From positions 896,001-960,000 of the forward strand of contig JAHRBS010000011.1 in assembly GCA_024305745.1 (NCBI GenBank): 64,000 nt of DNA. Direction: 5' to 3'. Every line of letters starts with the position of its first letter. Position 1 is the stretch's first letter. The notes beneath the pieces were generated by a model. That model worked only from the letters and a program-made list of their open reading frames with translations. It had not been told where the DNA came from and did no database searches. Source of the stretch: Polyporus tsugae. Taxonomy: Eukaryota > Basidiomycota > Agaricomycetes > Polyporales > Polyporaceae. The position numbers and the translations under genes were made by a program. Positions 24,341-36,951 of the stretch are shown here, piece after piece.

Positions 24341-25699
24341 GGTAGTTAGAGCGAAAGGGGTGGAGCGTGTGGGCGTAGTCGTGTCGAACAAAGAGGGGCA
24401 GGTTGCAGACTAGGATGGCGGTCGAGAGCGTCCGTGTTACCGTGATTATCCCGTTATCCGGGGGATAATGGGATAACGGGATAATGATCGGTCGAGACTC
24501 GATCGGTCGGCCGTCCGGCATGATCAGCCAGTTCGCTCCGAATTCGCTTCCCGTCTTCCAGTCCAAATAATAATATAAGTTAGAGGAACTCGAGCGGGTC
24601 AGTCTGTGCGCACGCAGAACGAACCACCCGCAGACATCTGCAGGAGAAAAAAACAACGAAACGGCAGTCTTCTTCGGAAAAAATACGCTCCGTCAGATTT
24701 GGAGTCCGATGGAGAAACCACCCAATTTGGTGGATAGGCGCTCGCTGGAGTCTAGTTTGGACATCAACTTCGGCCACATATCTCACCACATCCGGGGGAT
24801 TTTGAGGAGAAATTTCGATGATTTAAACTAGTGTATAGTGTTTAAAACATTGCATGTGCATTTTTATTCAGACCGCCCGCAACAACAACCCTCGGCGAAT
24901 GAGTCTACGAAGTGACCTCATGGGCGTCTTGGTTCAAGATCTCCCGAGCGCTTACCTACCAAATCGGGTTGCATCTCACTGGTCAGACTTCAAATCTACT
25001 ATCATTCTGCAAACCGTAAGTAAGAGTCCCAGCCGATGTGCGGAAATAACCACACACAGGCGATCCGGAGGCACAAACAAGGTGGAGGTGCGAGCAAAGC
25101 TGGTGATCGAGTCTTGAGGCTGACACCGGCAGGGGCCGGATCGGACATGCCGAGCTAGCCGCCCGGGCGCTATCCAACGGGCGCTATCCGGCGGAGAGGG
25201 ATAACGGGATATTCACGGTAGTACGTGCTTTTTGTGGCGGTCGAGAAATGGGCGGGCTTGGTGTGGGGTCGAGGGCTATATATCCACCAAATCGAAGCAT
25301 ATTGATCGAGAGACCTATAATTGGCATGTTGGCCAACCATCACTGCATATGGGTAAGTGACTGACATATTATTGGGAGACTACGTTCAGACTGAAATCGA
25401 AGACTGAAATCGAATATGACCCATCGACTGACATGATTGGTGACTGTTCACGAGGAATCTACCAGAGAGTAGTAAAAGCACAAGTGGCACAGAGCACGGT
25501 AGCCAGCAGTTAGGAGTGAATGAAAGCGAGTGTCGTGAGGAGCGACATGGTGAGGACATATGTAGGACGAGGTACGAACGGAACCAGCGATCGGCGCTTA
25601 TTGGCACCAACGCGACTCCGAGCGCATCATTTGCCAACCTATGCTTGCTACCCTCCAATGCGCTACCTCTGGCTGGCTCTTATTCTCCTCTTTCTCTTG
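24341..25699. other. intergenic with short inverted repeats
   Basis: No gene supported. The stretch holds a 15-bp perfect inverted repeat at 24445-24485 and a related GGATAACGGGATA motif near 25198, in front of the Plavaka transposase. These may be remnants of terminal inverted repeats. Confidence 0.45.
24445..24485. repeat. perfect 15-bp inverted repeat
   Basis: Arms ATTATCCCGTTATCC (24445-24459) and its exact reverse complement (24471-24485) flank an 11-nt loop. A partial copy of the right arm recurs near 25198, 0.5 kb before the transposase gene. Confidence 0.85.
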
Positions 25700-28600
25700 A
25701 TGGCCCAAACATGCGCAGGCTGCGGCAAGTCATTTAACAACCTCTCAAAACACCGAAGCAGCTGCGCTGGCATCCTCTCCCTGCTCAACGGCGGCCTCAA
25801 GCGTCGCATGGACGAAGATGACCGCCGTGAAACAATGCGCCAAGCTAAGAAGCAGAAGGTGGCCGAGGAACGAAGGGCTCAGGCAGCCCAACGCGCGAAC
25901 AGAGAGAATGAGAGACGTGCACAGCTCGAGGTATCTCTGACATACTTTGGTATGCACGCCTTCCTCTCTAACGTGGTGCACGCAGTCCGAGAGGGCTGCT
26001 AGCATGCTCGTGTTTGTTGATACCTCGAGCGTCATCAGTGGTCGCAAGCGTCGTGCTCCTGCTCACCTTCGCGATATGGTCCCTTCGTCTCTCAAGGGCC
26101 TTCCTGAACACCTCACCCCGGCGAACAATGCTCCCTTCGATCCCCGCCACCTAGTGATCTCAATCCTGACCCCAATCCACCCTTCATGCCTCCTGCCCCG
26201 CCTCCTGGTCATCCCAGCACCTCCATCGATGATCCTCCTGATGAATCTGGCGCGAACCCTCACGACGCCTACCCTCCCCATGCTATGGATCTCCCACCAC
26301 TCGCCCCGCGTCCTCCATACATAGATACTCGTCCGAACGAGTTTGGCATATTTCGCTGGTACACATCCCTTCCCCAGCGCGACCCCGAGGAAGGCCTTAC
26401 ACTCGATGCCTTCGCAGACGCAGCGACACATCTCCGTCCTCCCCCCGATCCGCGCGAGCAGAACTCCAGCCGACCGTTTGGTCAGAAGGTCGTGCACTGG
26501 CTTGATGGCGCACGCGACGCTGCAGCAAACTCCGTTATGCCATTCCTTAACTGGAGTACCTTCGCAGTGATGGATTGGCAATACTCCGGGTCGATAACCA
26601 AGTCGACAGGCGAGCTTCAACGTCTTGTCAAAGACGTGATTCTCGATCCCCGGTTCAAGCCCGAGGAACTTCAAGAGTTCAGCGCGGCGCGCGAGAAGCG
26701 ACGGCTCGATGAGTATCAAGGCACAGGTGGCGCCTTCTCTGCAGAGGATGGGTGGAGCGAAGTCCGCGTCGAGCTTCGCCTTCCGAAGGAGCGCATCACG
26801 CACGAGAAGGAGACAGATGCCCCTCCCTGCTTTGTGAATAGTATCTACACACGCAAATTCACCGATGTTATCAAGCCCGCGTTCGAGGACATAATTGCCT
26901 GCAAATACCACTGGTTTCCTTTCCACTCTTTCGCCGTCGCTCTGCCTCCGCCCCCTTCGAACGCATATATACCGACTTTTACAACTCTGACGCCATGATT
27001 GCGGAACACGAGAAGATCCAAGCCCTGCCTCGTAACCCCGAAGATGGTGCTGACGTTGAGCGCGTTGTGGCTGCTCTTGTCGCGTACTCCGACTCAACGC
27101 ACCTTGCCAATTTCGGTACCGCCTCCCTCTGGCCCATCTATATATTCATCGGTAACCTCTCAAAGTACATGCGCGTCAAACCGGGCATGTACGCGGCTCA
27201 TCATCTCGCCTATGTCCCTTCGGTTCGTCTTTTTGTTACTCATCATGCTAACCTCCACGCTGACTAGAAATCTAGCTCCCCGACGGCCTCTTTCGTTTCT
27301 ATGAGCAGGAATATGGTGCACCCATGTCTGATGCGGTGAAGAGGCTTCTCAAGCACGATCTAATGCAGAAGATTTGGCTCCACCTCCTCGACACCGACTT
27401 CATGCACGCGTACGTGCACGGCATACTGGTTAGGTGCGACGATGGCATTACGAGGCGCATTTCCCACGAATTGTTGCATATTCTGCAGACTACCCTGAGA
27501 AGTGAGTGTGCATGTACGTCCACGTTCCGTACGTATTCTCAATTGCAATCTGATGCCCAGGTGCCTCATTTCCTGCATCAAGTACCTAGCCAGATGCCTG
27601 TGTCCTGAGTGCCTCATGCCGAAGTGCGATTTTGCGAACATGGGAACGAAGGCTGATCTCAATAGTCGCCAGGCTCAGCGCCGTGAGGACTCGAGCTGGC
27701 TCCAGCAGGTGATTGCCGATGCACGCAGTTGGATATTCACGCTCGGGCGAGCGCCCGAGGGCTCGAACATCAAGGCCTCTGCTCTTGGCAAACATTCTAT
27801 GAGGACAACGAGGGTAAATAACTTCTAATTGGGTTCCTGTTGATGCCAACACATTGCCATTTCAACTCTTAGTCCGCCTTTTCTGTGCGATTTGCCAAGT
27901 TCGGGCAGAACGTCTACGACCTCTTTACGCCAGATCTTATGCATGAATTCGAGCTCGGTGTTTGGAAATCGACGTTCACGCATCTCGTTCGCATTCTCAT
28001 CGCAGCAGGCCAAGATGGTTGCCAGGCTCTCGATGATCAGTGAGCCTTCCCTCTGTATTAATCATGTTGATTTCCTGACCTCTGAACACAGGTTCTCCCA
28101 AATTCGGACGTTTGGCCGGGCGACTATCCGCCGCTTTGGTGGGAATGTTTCGGCCATGAAGAAGCTCGCCGCTCGTGACTTCGAGCAGATGCTCAAGGTA
28201 TGTCTAACACGCTTTGTTGGCGTACGTGATGCTAATAGTATGTATAATTAATACACAATCCCCATATTCAAAGGTCTTCTCCCAGAGCCCGCAAACACGA
28301 TTGTCCTCGACATGCTGTTCGAGCTAGCCAGCTGGCATGCCTACGCCAAGCTACTCATCCATACCGAGTCCACTCTCACTGCATTCGAGGCCGCGACTGT
28401 CACGCTTGGCAAAGCAATGCGCACATTTCGCAACAAGGTCTGCTCTTTATTCGCCACCAAAGGGCTACCCCGGGAGACGCAATCCCGCCAGCGCCGCAAA
28501 GCCGCCACAGTGTCTAAGGGTCGAGGGAACCAGATCATGCCGACCCCGCAGGCGACCTCGAAGATCAAGGAGTTCAACATGAACACTATCAAGTATCATC

Positions 28601-30129
28601 GCATGGCGGATTACCCACGCCATATCCGCCGTTTGGGCACAACTGACAACACCAACACGCAGACGGTATGCGCTCTATTCTTAGACCGGTGAACCTATGT
28701 AACTGATGTCTCATGCTAGGGAGAACGTGCTTATATGCGCGGACGAACAAGAATGGCCCCTTCGCACTCCAGATCGCCTCCGAAGTACGGCGTCAGAATA
28801 TTCTCCACAAGCTTGTGCGCGGAATCCCAGTTCAATCCAAGCGCGACGGGAGACGCCTCGGACGCAGGCTCACGAAGAGGGGTGGACGTGACCTTCGGTT
28901 GCGCTTCGAGGACTCACAACCGCTTCCGTCGACCATCCCCGCAGATCACCACCACATGTCGACGGAGCAACGCTACCCTGAAGAAATTAAGGATTTTCGG
29001 CGGACCAACGCCGAGGATCCTGCCTGCAGGGTACATACTATGCACCCCTTGTGTTGCATGTTCGAACAGTTACTCACAATTCTCACTACACAACTTCTTG
29101 TGCGACCTCAAGGCACATCTCTTCCGCCGTTTGGTCGGCGGCGAGGCTCTTTCGGATGATTATGAACCTACTAGCGCAGACATCGCCCGCGTGCACATCT
29201 CTCGCAACAAGATGTACAAGCAGAAGGTACTCCGGGTCAACTATACGACGTACGACATGTGCCGCTCACAAGATTCGATCAATCCGAGGACACATCCCGA
29301 CATCATGATGCTTGCGCCGGAAGGAAGCGACCATCCATATCTGTAGCCCGCGTCATCGGGCTCTTCCACGTCCATGCATATCTGGCCGCGCCCGGCCTAT
29401 CAAGCGAAGGTGACACGGACACTAAGCTTTACCAGGTCCTGTGGATACGCTGGTTCGACCTCGATACACGCGCACCCGGTGGCCTCAAAGTGCGGCGACT
29501 GCCCCGCCTCAAGTGGGCTGATGTGGAACACAGTGCATTCGACTTGTTCTCCGCGCCATTCATCTAATCCCGGCGTTCCACCACGGTCAATCAGATACCA
29601 CGCTCCCCGGAGCCAGCATTGCTCGGCAGGATGATGAAGACGATATGGACTGGACATGTCATTATGCTAACATGTACATACGTACCGCTCTTCTCGCATT
29701 CTAGCTCACCCTGACGACATCAACAGATTTGTTGATCGTGATATGTTCATGCGTTACGTCGGCGATGGCATCGGACACAACAGCTCCGTAGATCCGCCAA
29801 TCTAGCCCGCCCTAGATCCTGATGCCGACCCCGACGAGGAGCTTGAAGCGGACAGCTCAGGTGCACGGACCACGTCTCAGGATGAGCCGGTGGTGCAGGA
29901 TAGCGACGATTATGAGATTGTTGAGTGGGAGGTTAGCGAGGAGGACCAGGATGTTTCAGTGGCGAGTGGTGGCGGCATAGATGATTGCTCGGACGACGAG
30001 CCTGGACAACCTGGGACCAGAGGACGGGGAGGATGGGGATGGGGGGAAAAGAGCTCTATGCGCGTGCCGGTTTTGCGCCTCTGTAATATTATACCACCTT
30101 CGCAACCACTAGTAGTGATCATAGCGTGA
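25700..30129 (+). mobile_element. decayed Plavaka-type (CMC/CACTA) DNA transposon
   Basis: A transposase can be followed over many exons and frames. Met 25700 opens with a zinc-finger-like CAGCGKSFNNLSKHRSSC, then an Ala/Arg/Gln coiled region. Next come FGIFRWYTSLPQRDPEEG, MDWQYSGSITKSTGELQR, DPRFKPEELQEF, FSAEDGWSEVRVEL, YSDSTHLANFGTASLWPIY, LMHEFELGVWKSTFTHL, FGRATIRRFGGNVSAMKKLA and KVLRVNYTTYDMCRSQDSIN, ending FVDRDMFMRYVGDGIGH. This order is characteristic of the Plavaka transposases common in agaricomycetes. Frame slips (for example near 26155) and stops (for example 29803) show that it is inactive. The acidic C-terminal tail continues to about 30129. Element ends were not identified. 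Confidence 0.8.
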
Positions 30130-30654
30130 AGCGACGTGGACAGCCCATGCAGTCACCAGCAAGTCGCACTTCGCCAGTCACGTTAGTCACACACAAGTCA
30201 CAACCTATGTGACACATATTGTCTGCCGCTGCACAAGCCTCGGATGACCAAAAACACATAGCAGAGACTATATATTATAGCCCACAAGCACCCAATAAAA
30301 TTGAAATGCCTTGGCCACAGTACTGACGAATACCAAGACGATGCAACCACTCGAAACTGCCCGACTGGCGCTACACCAGCATCGACTGCCGCTCGCCAGC
30401 GGCTCTAGGCGCCTTATCCGCAGCACCTCCAAGGAGGCGCCCCCCTTGATGTACAGAGCTTGGGATTGAATATTGAACCCGGGCCCGCGCGCGCGAGTGC
30501 AATTGCTGCTCAATCAATCCCATTCGTCAAAGTCCCCACTCCCGATTGCGCTCTAATGCGTCGAATTGGCCGAATTGCGTCTGAACGTAAGCCGGGGTCC
30601 CAATTGCGATCGGCCCAATCGCAGCCGCGCGGTACAGTATGCGTTTGCTGATGA

Positions 30655-33403
30655 CATGAACGCGTTACTTATTTGGCTCTGTTGACGTGGGAATCCACGC
30701 CGCTCTACACATCTGCGCGCCACTGCCCCGCACTGTTCGTCGCTCTTGTACCAAACTATTTCCTCACACAACCCAACGCGTAGTTTCTGCAGATGTCTCA
30801 AGCCCTATTCTCCCATCATGACGTAGTTAGAATGATCTGCAGGGAGCTCAGACCCGTGTACCGCAGCGAAGATCTACCTGACTGTCTATACCATGAGGAC
30901 GAAGCACGCGCAAGGACCCGCCGGGAGGCGAAACAAAACCTCGCATCCACAGCTCAAGCGTCCCGTATTCTTTCTGAACACGCCTTAGATGCGCTGTGGG
31001 AGGTCCTCGAGGACATTGAGCCTCTCTTCAGGGTCCTTCCATCCTATACGAACAAATGTTCATTCCTGGTACGTGACGGACGGTCTGCCAGTCACTCTAA
31101 GGAGTCATGACCGCTGACCAAGTTGGCTCTCAGGACATATTCATGGCGATCAAACAGGAACATTGGAATCGTCTGCTGAAATATTCCTCCCGCGTCAAGG
31201 AGTTGCATTTCGACGGGCGCAACAGTGACGCCTTACATGACTGCATTCTGCCCATTCTCTCGGCCAAAGGTGGCGGGGTAGCGTCCTTCTTCCCTCGCCT
31301 TCAACGGCTCAGGCCGTTATTTCTTTGCGCCAAGAATGCTGCGCACATTTTCCCCCTGCTCTACCCTGGGCTTCAATCATTCGCTGCGTCATTTGATGTT
31401 TTCAAGGACCACACCGGCGGTGCGAACGAAGAGCTCTTCGGCACAGTCCTCGCTGCGCTGAGCTTGAGCTGTAATGGGGATGGCCTACGAGAGCTCGTTC
31501 TTTTTCACGAGGGCTGCGCCAGCTTCAACGTGAGAGAAGCACACGTCAAATGCCTTGCCAGCTTCCCTCATCTCCAACGATTCGTGTCGCAAGCCCCACT
31601 GGAGCCTGCAGCGTGGATGAATATCGGCCTCCTTCGGCGTCTGAAGTATCTCGACGTCAGCCTGGACCTGTATCCCAGCAAGGACGTGATACCCACTGGC
31701 AAGACCCACGCCCTGGAGCTCTCGGGGTTGGAAAGCCTCACACTCAGAGGCTCACTGACCAATACCTCCCAGTTCTTGAGCCAGATGCAGGCGTCCACCC
31801 TCCGCTCTGCTACGTTCTTGCTGGATTCTTCTTCCTTATCCCCTGTCCATTGCGCAGCTCTCGAAAGCTTCCTCTGCTCCATCCAATACGCGCTTCCCCA
31901 CACCCTTCTCAGCTTCGCGTTAACCTGCAAGTCGATGTGCGATGTTCACCGGTTCGACGGTCCGTTTCACGTCAAACTCTGGGGCCCGCTGTCTTTCTTC
32001 ACCGAGCTTCAGGAACTATCCATCGACCTCAGCGATTCCCCTATCCTGGTATCAGACACGGAGATCAGCACACTCTCAGGCGCATTGCCCAGACTCCGTT
32101 CCCTGGCGTTGCTATACGCTTACGGGTACTCTGATTCCATGCGTATTCGGCTCACAATCAAGGCGCTTGTGGCACTCGCGACTGGGTGCCCAGACTTGGC
32201 TTACTTGCACCTCGCGAACCTCAATGTGCACACGCCTGTCAAAGGAAACGCGACGCCCGTCGAAGGAGACGCGACGCCCGTCGAAGGAGACGCGACGCCC
32301 GTCGAAGAAGACGCGACGCCCGTTGAAGAAGACGCGGAGACTACGGAGCCTGAGGTCCCTGCACTGCGTCACAGACTGCGCGTCCTGGAGATCGACTACT
32401 TCTACGCGAAGCTCTCCAACGTGTCGTACTTCTTCTTGCAGCTCCATAGGTTATTCCCCGAGGTAGAGACCATGGGGCCGCGGGACGATTTTGAGTCCAA
32501 GGCGAAAAAATATGTGAACCAGCTTCTTAGCATCGTAAAGAGCGTACGGCAGAACGATGTAGACCATGGTATAGTATTGAACTAGGGTGCGAATGGTGTT
32601 CAGTAGCGGACCATAGCACCTATGTACACTGTCTTGTAGAAGATGTATTTCCCTGGTTCTGTGTGGGGCGCGCCGTGCTCTCCGTTGCTGACCATCGTAT
32701 ATGGCCCAGATGACAATTGATCCATTTTAGTATATGAGGCTCTACTGGCGTCGATTCTGTGTCTCCGTGCGCTGTTTCGTTTTCGTCGATCTTGCCAGTG
32801 GCGGGCGAATGTAGAGAACATCTCCAACCGGCGGGGCTGAGCACTGGCAGACCTCTAAATCGACACCGACACCCAGTCCCATAAGCGAGATTGAGAGGAC
32901 GGCAGCTAGCAGCATACATCCGGGTGACAACGTTCACCAGCGGACGCGCGGAATACCCACCCTGGCCCGGGTGTGGTAGTAGTCCTAATAAGTTAGTAAG
33001 TTAAGTAGTAGTACCTTGCGCCTGTGTCGGTTGCGCGGTCCCGACGGCGCTTACTGTGCTTGTCTCCCGCCGCCCGTCCCATACTTACCTCCGACACCTC
33101 ACATATACCCGCAGGACTCCAGAACCAGTCGATTCGGCTTCCCCTTATCGACCCTTCTACCCATTCGTACCATTCGTTCGACGACGCGCGCCGCACACGT
33201 TAAACACAAATTCAATCTTTGGCACAACTCGACCGCCGTCTATCTAGCGCCCATAGAACCGCCCGATCAGTACGCGCCAACGTACTTGCTTCCTGCCTCC
33301 GTCCGTCGAGACGACTCAGCTACGCCCGCACCCATTCCGGTCCCCTCGAATACACTCTACTCTTAGATACCGGCCAATCTCAGGCCACTGTACTATGTGT
33401 CGA
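30655..33403. repeat. left arm of a 2.75 kb inverted duplication
   Basis: The arm is repeated in reverse orientation at 42793-45545. The encoded F-box-like protein and the flanking frames are identical or nearly so (one Ile/Thr difference seen near 33240). Small indels are confined mostly to the outer edge near 30660-30715. The arm stops sharply at 33403, exactly where the direct repeat 33404-34995 begins. Confidence 0.9.
30793..32585 (+). CDS. F-box/LRR-like protein, copy 1
   Basis: Two exons, 30793-31068 and 31134-32585, with a 65-nt phase-0 intron, encode about 575 residues. The first exon (MSQALFSHHDVVRMICREL, then ARTRREAKQNLASTAQASRI and LSEHALDALWEVLEDIEPLF) is the usual opening of agaricomycete F-box-like proteins. 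The second is a leucine-rich repeat solenoid (LRRLKYLDVSLDL, LSGLESLTLRGSLTN, LTELQELSIDLSDS type blocks). Near the C-terminus a seven-residue unit of the type GDATPVE is repeated five times, from a 21-bp minisatellite at about 32232-32340. Likely role: substrate receptor of an SCF ubiquitin ligase. The identical gene lies inverted at 43611-45403, so one copy is recent. Confidence 0.75.
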
Positions 33404-34995
33404 AAACGACCGGACAGAAAGTGGGAGTCAGGGAGAGTCATACTCAACTATCCAGATGGCGGCGAGTGTGCAGGGAGACCAGTATTCAACAATCCAGACA
33501 GTGGGTAGCTAGTGTGCAGGGAGAGCAGTATCCAAGAATCCGCACGGCGGCGAGTGCGGTGAATGTCCGACGTGGTCTACTCAAGAATCCGGGACGGCGG
33601 CCAGTTCGTACGGTAGGGAGGACATAGGCTGCGCGTCGGGAGGACGTATAATGGGAGTCCGCGAGACTCGCGCTACAAGTCGCTACTGTGCTGTCTTCAT
33701 GGGCTGGACTACGCCGTACCACATTGTAAATTCTAACGCTAATGTACACCAATCCTCCCATCAATCAAATGTACGGGACGCCGGCAAGAATGCGGGAGAT
33801 ACGGACGCTCTACGCCTTAGTACACGCGTCCCGTACCCACGGATCAGGCCGACCTCCGCGTCCCCTCCGACTCTCTGGTTCCTACTGCGTGATTAATCAG
33901 CGGACAACGCACGGACACCGAGAGACGACTGACGCACCAATTACAAGTGCTGGCAGCCGGGCGCCGTGTCCATTGAGGATTTCTCTACGGAGAGAAGACC
34001 GCGGTCGGTCGAAGACGAGCCGGACAGGCGTGAACAGCTCGCGGACGCCGCCGCTACAATCTGAGCCTCCAACCACAAATTCCTGCTCGGGAAATCCAAG
34101 ACCCACGCACTTACTGCTCTCCATTTCCTATGCGCAGTCTGGTAAGGAAGTACTCACCGATTCAACGACCGAGGATAGCGGCATCCGCATCCCACTCAAA
34201 GACGGACCCCCATGTCGCCCGTTCCCGCAGTCCCGGACTTGGTGTCCATCAAGTGTTCCTAGGACGACACAACAGACGGTCAGTGAACGGCGGCAGCAAG
34301 AGATTTTAAATAAGTACTCACATTCGCCCGGAAACCCGCGGCAAGTCTACTGATGCCCCAGTGAACCTGGACAGGACGGTCGAGCGCCGCCTCGCTCCGC
34401 CGGAGGCCGTCGTCCAGTCGAGGATTCGACCTGGACAGAACGGCGCGTTTCGATGAAGAGCCGGACAGGCGTTGCCGCCATCCTGTTAAGCAATTGGTCA
34501 ACGAAGAGCGGCGATCAGAGAAGCATCATGAAACCCACCGTGCGGTTCCGGCCAATGGGGTTATGCTGCTGGATATTCTGAAGGTTCGGCTGCATGCTCA
34601 TGTTGCCGAAGAGGCCGGGAGGGAGCTGAGGTGCACCCATCTGAGACAGCTGTTGGCGTGAACACTCTTCGTCGCGTAAATCTCAAACGCTCATATCTCG
34701 ACAGCGGAGAGCGGCAAGTGCCAAAAGCGCACAGCAGTGCCGGGGTCCGCGGTCGACCGCGGTCCTGCATCCGAGGATAGACGCGAGCGGCTTGCACGAT
34801 GTACGGCATCGGAAGACTCTAAAGACGGCTGTCCGTCGATACGGCACTCAAGTTCGTGAGCGAACGGAGGCTCTGACGGCCTGCGCCGGGCATGTGCGGC
34901 CACGTCTTGGAGATGGCCACACGCTGGCCTGTGGACAAGTCCACCAATCGCCGCCACACACAACCATGCAAGACTGGAATTAAACTCACCGGTCT
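33404..34995. repeat. direct repeat copy A
   Basis: About 1.6 kb that recurs in the same orientation at 39217-40843 with substitutions and many short indels. The first 220 bp contain several imperfect copies of a unit around GTGTGCAGGGAGAGCAGTAT. On the minus strand both copies contain a piece reading QMGAPQLPPGLFGNMSMQ, probably captured from a Gln/Pro-rich regulatory gene that I cannot name. No intact gene lies inside. Confidence 0.8.
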
Positions 34996-35867
34996 CGCAG
35001 CTCGGCGTCGACAACTCACCCCTGTAAGACTACGCGTTCGACGGGTGCTGCAGTAGACTACAACACCGCTGTCGCGATGCACGTTAGCGGAAGAGGTCTG
35101 AGGAGTAGAAGCGCGGTTGAACCACTCACATTGGCTGCTGTACACACAGACCCGGATAGTAGAGAGACGACATGCGGGGGCGGTACATGGAAGCAGGGGA
35201 GAGGACCTCGATGGACCAAGTCCTTGTTTCGTTCGCGGCGGAATGAAAATTTCGATGACCTGGGAAATCGGACATTAGCGACGGCGCCCGAGGGTGAGAA
35301 CAACGGGTTACTAGGTGATTTGGCCGGTGCGCCCATTTCGATCTATAGATCTCGCGTCAAGGAGCGCAGCTGTGGGGTTATTTCCGCCGCGTCGGGGTGA
35401 GATCGGTTCGGGCACTTGATGCGACTCTCCCCAGCCACGATCGCGTCTGACCTTATGCCTCCCAGCTACCTTCAGATTCGGATGCCATTGTCGTCCGCCG
35501 TGTCCACATTGGCTACATCGGGTCTGACGCCATCGAAGCAGGGCTCGCCGGACTCGCCAACTCCGTAGTTGGAACTCGGGGATATCTGGGGATCCTGCAT
35601 CTGCGCTAGGTGGTCAGAAACCTACGTAATCCGACAAAAAATCATCACTCACGGTCGTTAACAGAACTAAACTTGGCACGGTTGTGCCTGTGTGCGTGTC
35701 TGCCGGCGTCCAGAATGCGGGGCTGTTGACAACACGACACCGGTTGCGTGAGACGGTGTATCAGAAGTGCGTAAACATAAACATAGAGGCGGGTATGGCT
35801 AGATGGGATATTCAGGCCGCGGCGATCGTGGAAGGAACGGAGAACGGATAAGATTGAACCGACTACG
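34996..35867. other. no gene seen
   Basis: Only short open frames without motifs. The stretch lies between direct repeat A and the RNase H remnant. Confidence 0.45.
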
Positions 35868-36701
35868 CTATGGATCAACGAGGGGAGGGTTCGGAGTGCG
35901 AGCCAAAATGTCGAGGAGCCAGTGGTAAAGCGGGAGGGCTGGGTTTTGCGGAGGAGAGGAGGAGGGGGGCAGCGAGGGGTGATTTTGCAGGAAGTGGACA
36001 GAATTGAGGTGGTCGGTGTAAAGGATCGGACGGGCAGGAGGTGCCGAGACAGGGTAGTGAAGGTGGAGGAGTGCGGCAGTAACTAGAGCATAAACCTCGC
36101 CGTGCATGCTGGAGGCGGAAAGGTCGGACGGAGAGATGGCAAGGACGACAGAGGAGCGGGAAGCAACCGTGGCGAAGGTGACATGTGGATATGGATGGTC
36201 AACCGCGGAAGCGTCTGATGCCAATATACCCGCTTGGGGGAGGCGAGGATGGGAAGAGAGTGCGATGGCGGCGAGAATGGCGGACTCGGCCATGTGCTGG
36301 CGCAAGCAAGGGGGAAGGGCCAACGGCCAGCGGTCTCCAGTCAACCCACGGGTGGCTTGTTGGCCACCAGAACTTCCTTCAACTCCAGCGAAACTATCCG
36401 TATCACGAGTGGCCTGTGAGCCACCAGAACTCCCTTCGTCTACAGATGTCCCAGGCGAGGTACGATCTCTAAACAACCCACGGGTGGCATGCAAGCCGCC
36501 AGAACTCCCTTCGTCTCCAAGGGCTCCTACAGTGGCGTCAACGATGAGCGGTAACGTGAGTGTTCGTAGCCACGCTTGGACCGCAGGCCAGGCGTGGTGT
36601 GCCGAATAGGGTTGTAGGGGCTGAGCGAGGCAGGTATGCGGAATGAGGCTGGGGAAGGGGGAAGAAGGTGAGAACGACCATGACGAGAGGACAGAGCGCA
36701 C
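35868..36701 (-). mobile_element. LINE-type retrotransposon remnant, RNase H region
   Basis: A 277-codon open frame contains AGILASDASAV, ISPSDLSASSMHGEVYALVT, PILYTDHLNSVHFLQNHP and YHWLLDILARTPNPP. This is the RNase H domain of agaricomycete Tad/L1-like non-LTR elements (Asp of the D-A-S motif, Glu of GEVYAL, Asp of YTDHLNSV). The reverse transcriptase part is absent. In the N-terminal half a unit of the type EGSSGGxxATRG occurs three times, from a short tandem duplication at about 36350-36520. Confidence 0.65.
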
Positions 36702-36951
36702 GGCCTGCGCGCTTCGTGTCCGGCCCGCGATTGGCCAAGATGCAACCCCGCGGGGCGCGGACTTCCCTCGCTTGCTCCACCTGTCTCTCTCCTGCTCGCT
36801 TTACTTGCGCCACCAGCACCAAGCCCCGTCTCGGCCCTGCTGCCTTCCTTCACCTATGCATATCTGACCGCCACAGAACCCGCTCACGAACTGATTTACT
36901 GGCAATTCGTCTATCATCCTCTAACGGCGCGACGTTCGACCAGGGTCAGTC

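Noticed and set aside
31550..32134. 194-codon plus-strand frame inside the F-box/LRR gene, and its mirror at 44062-44646
   Set aside because: An alternative frame of the leucine-rich repeat exon; the LRR frame is longer and spliced correctly.
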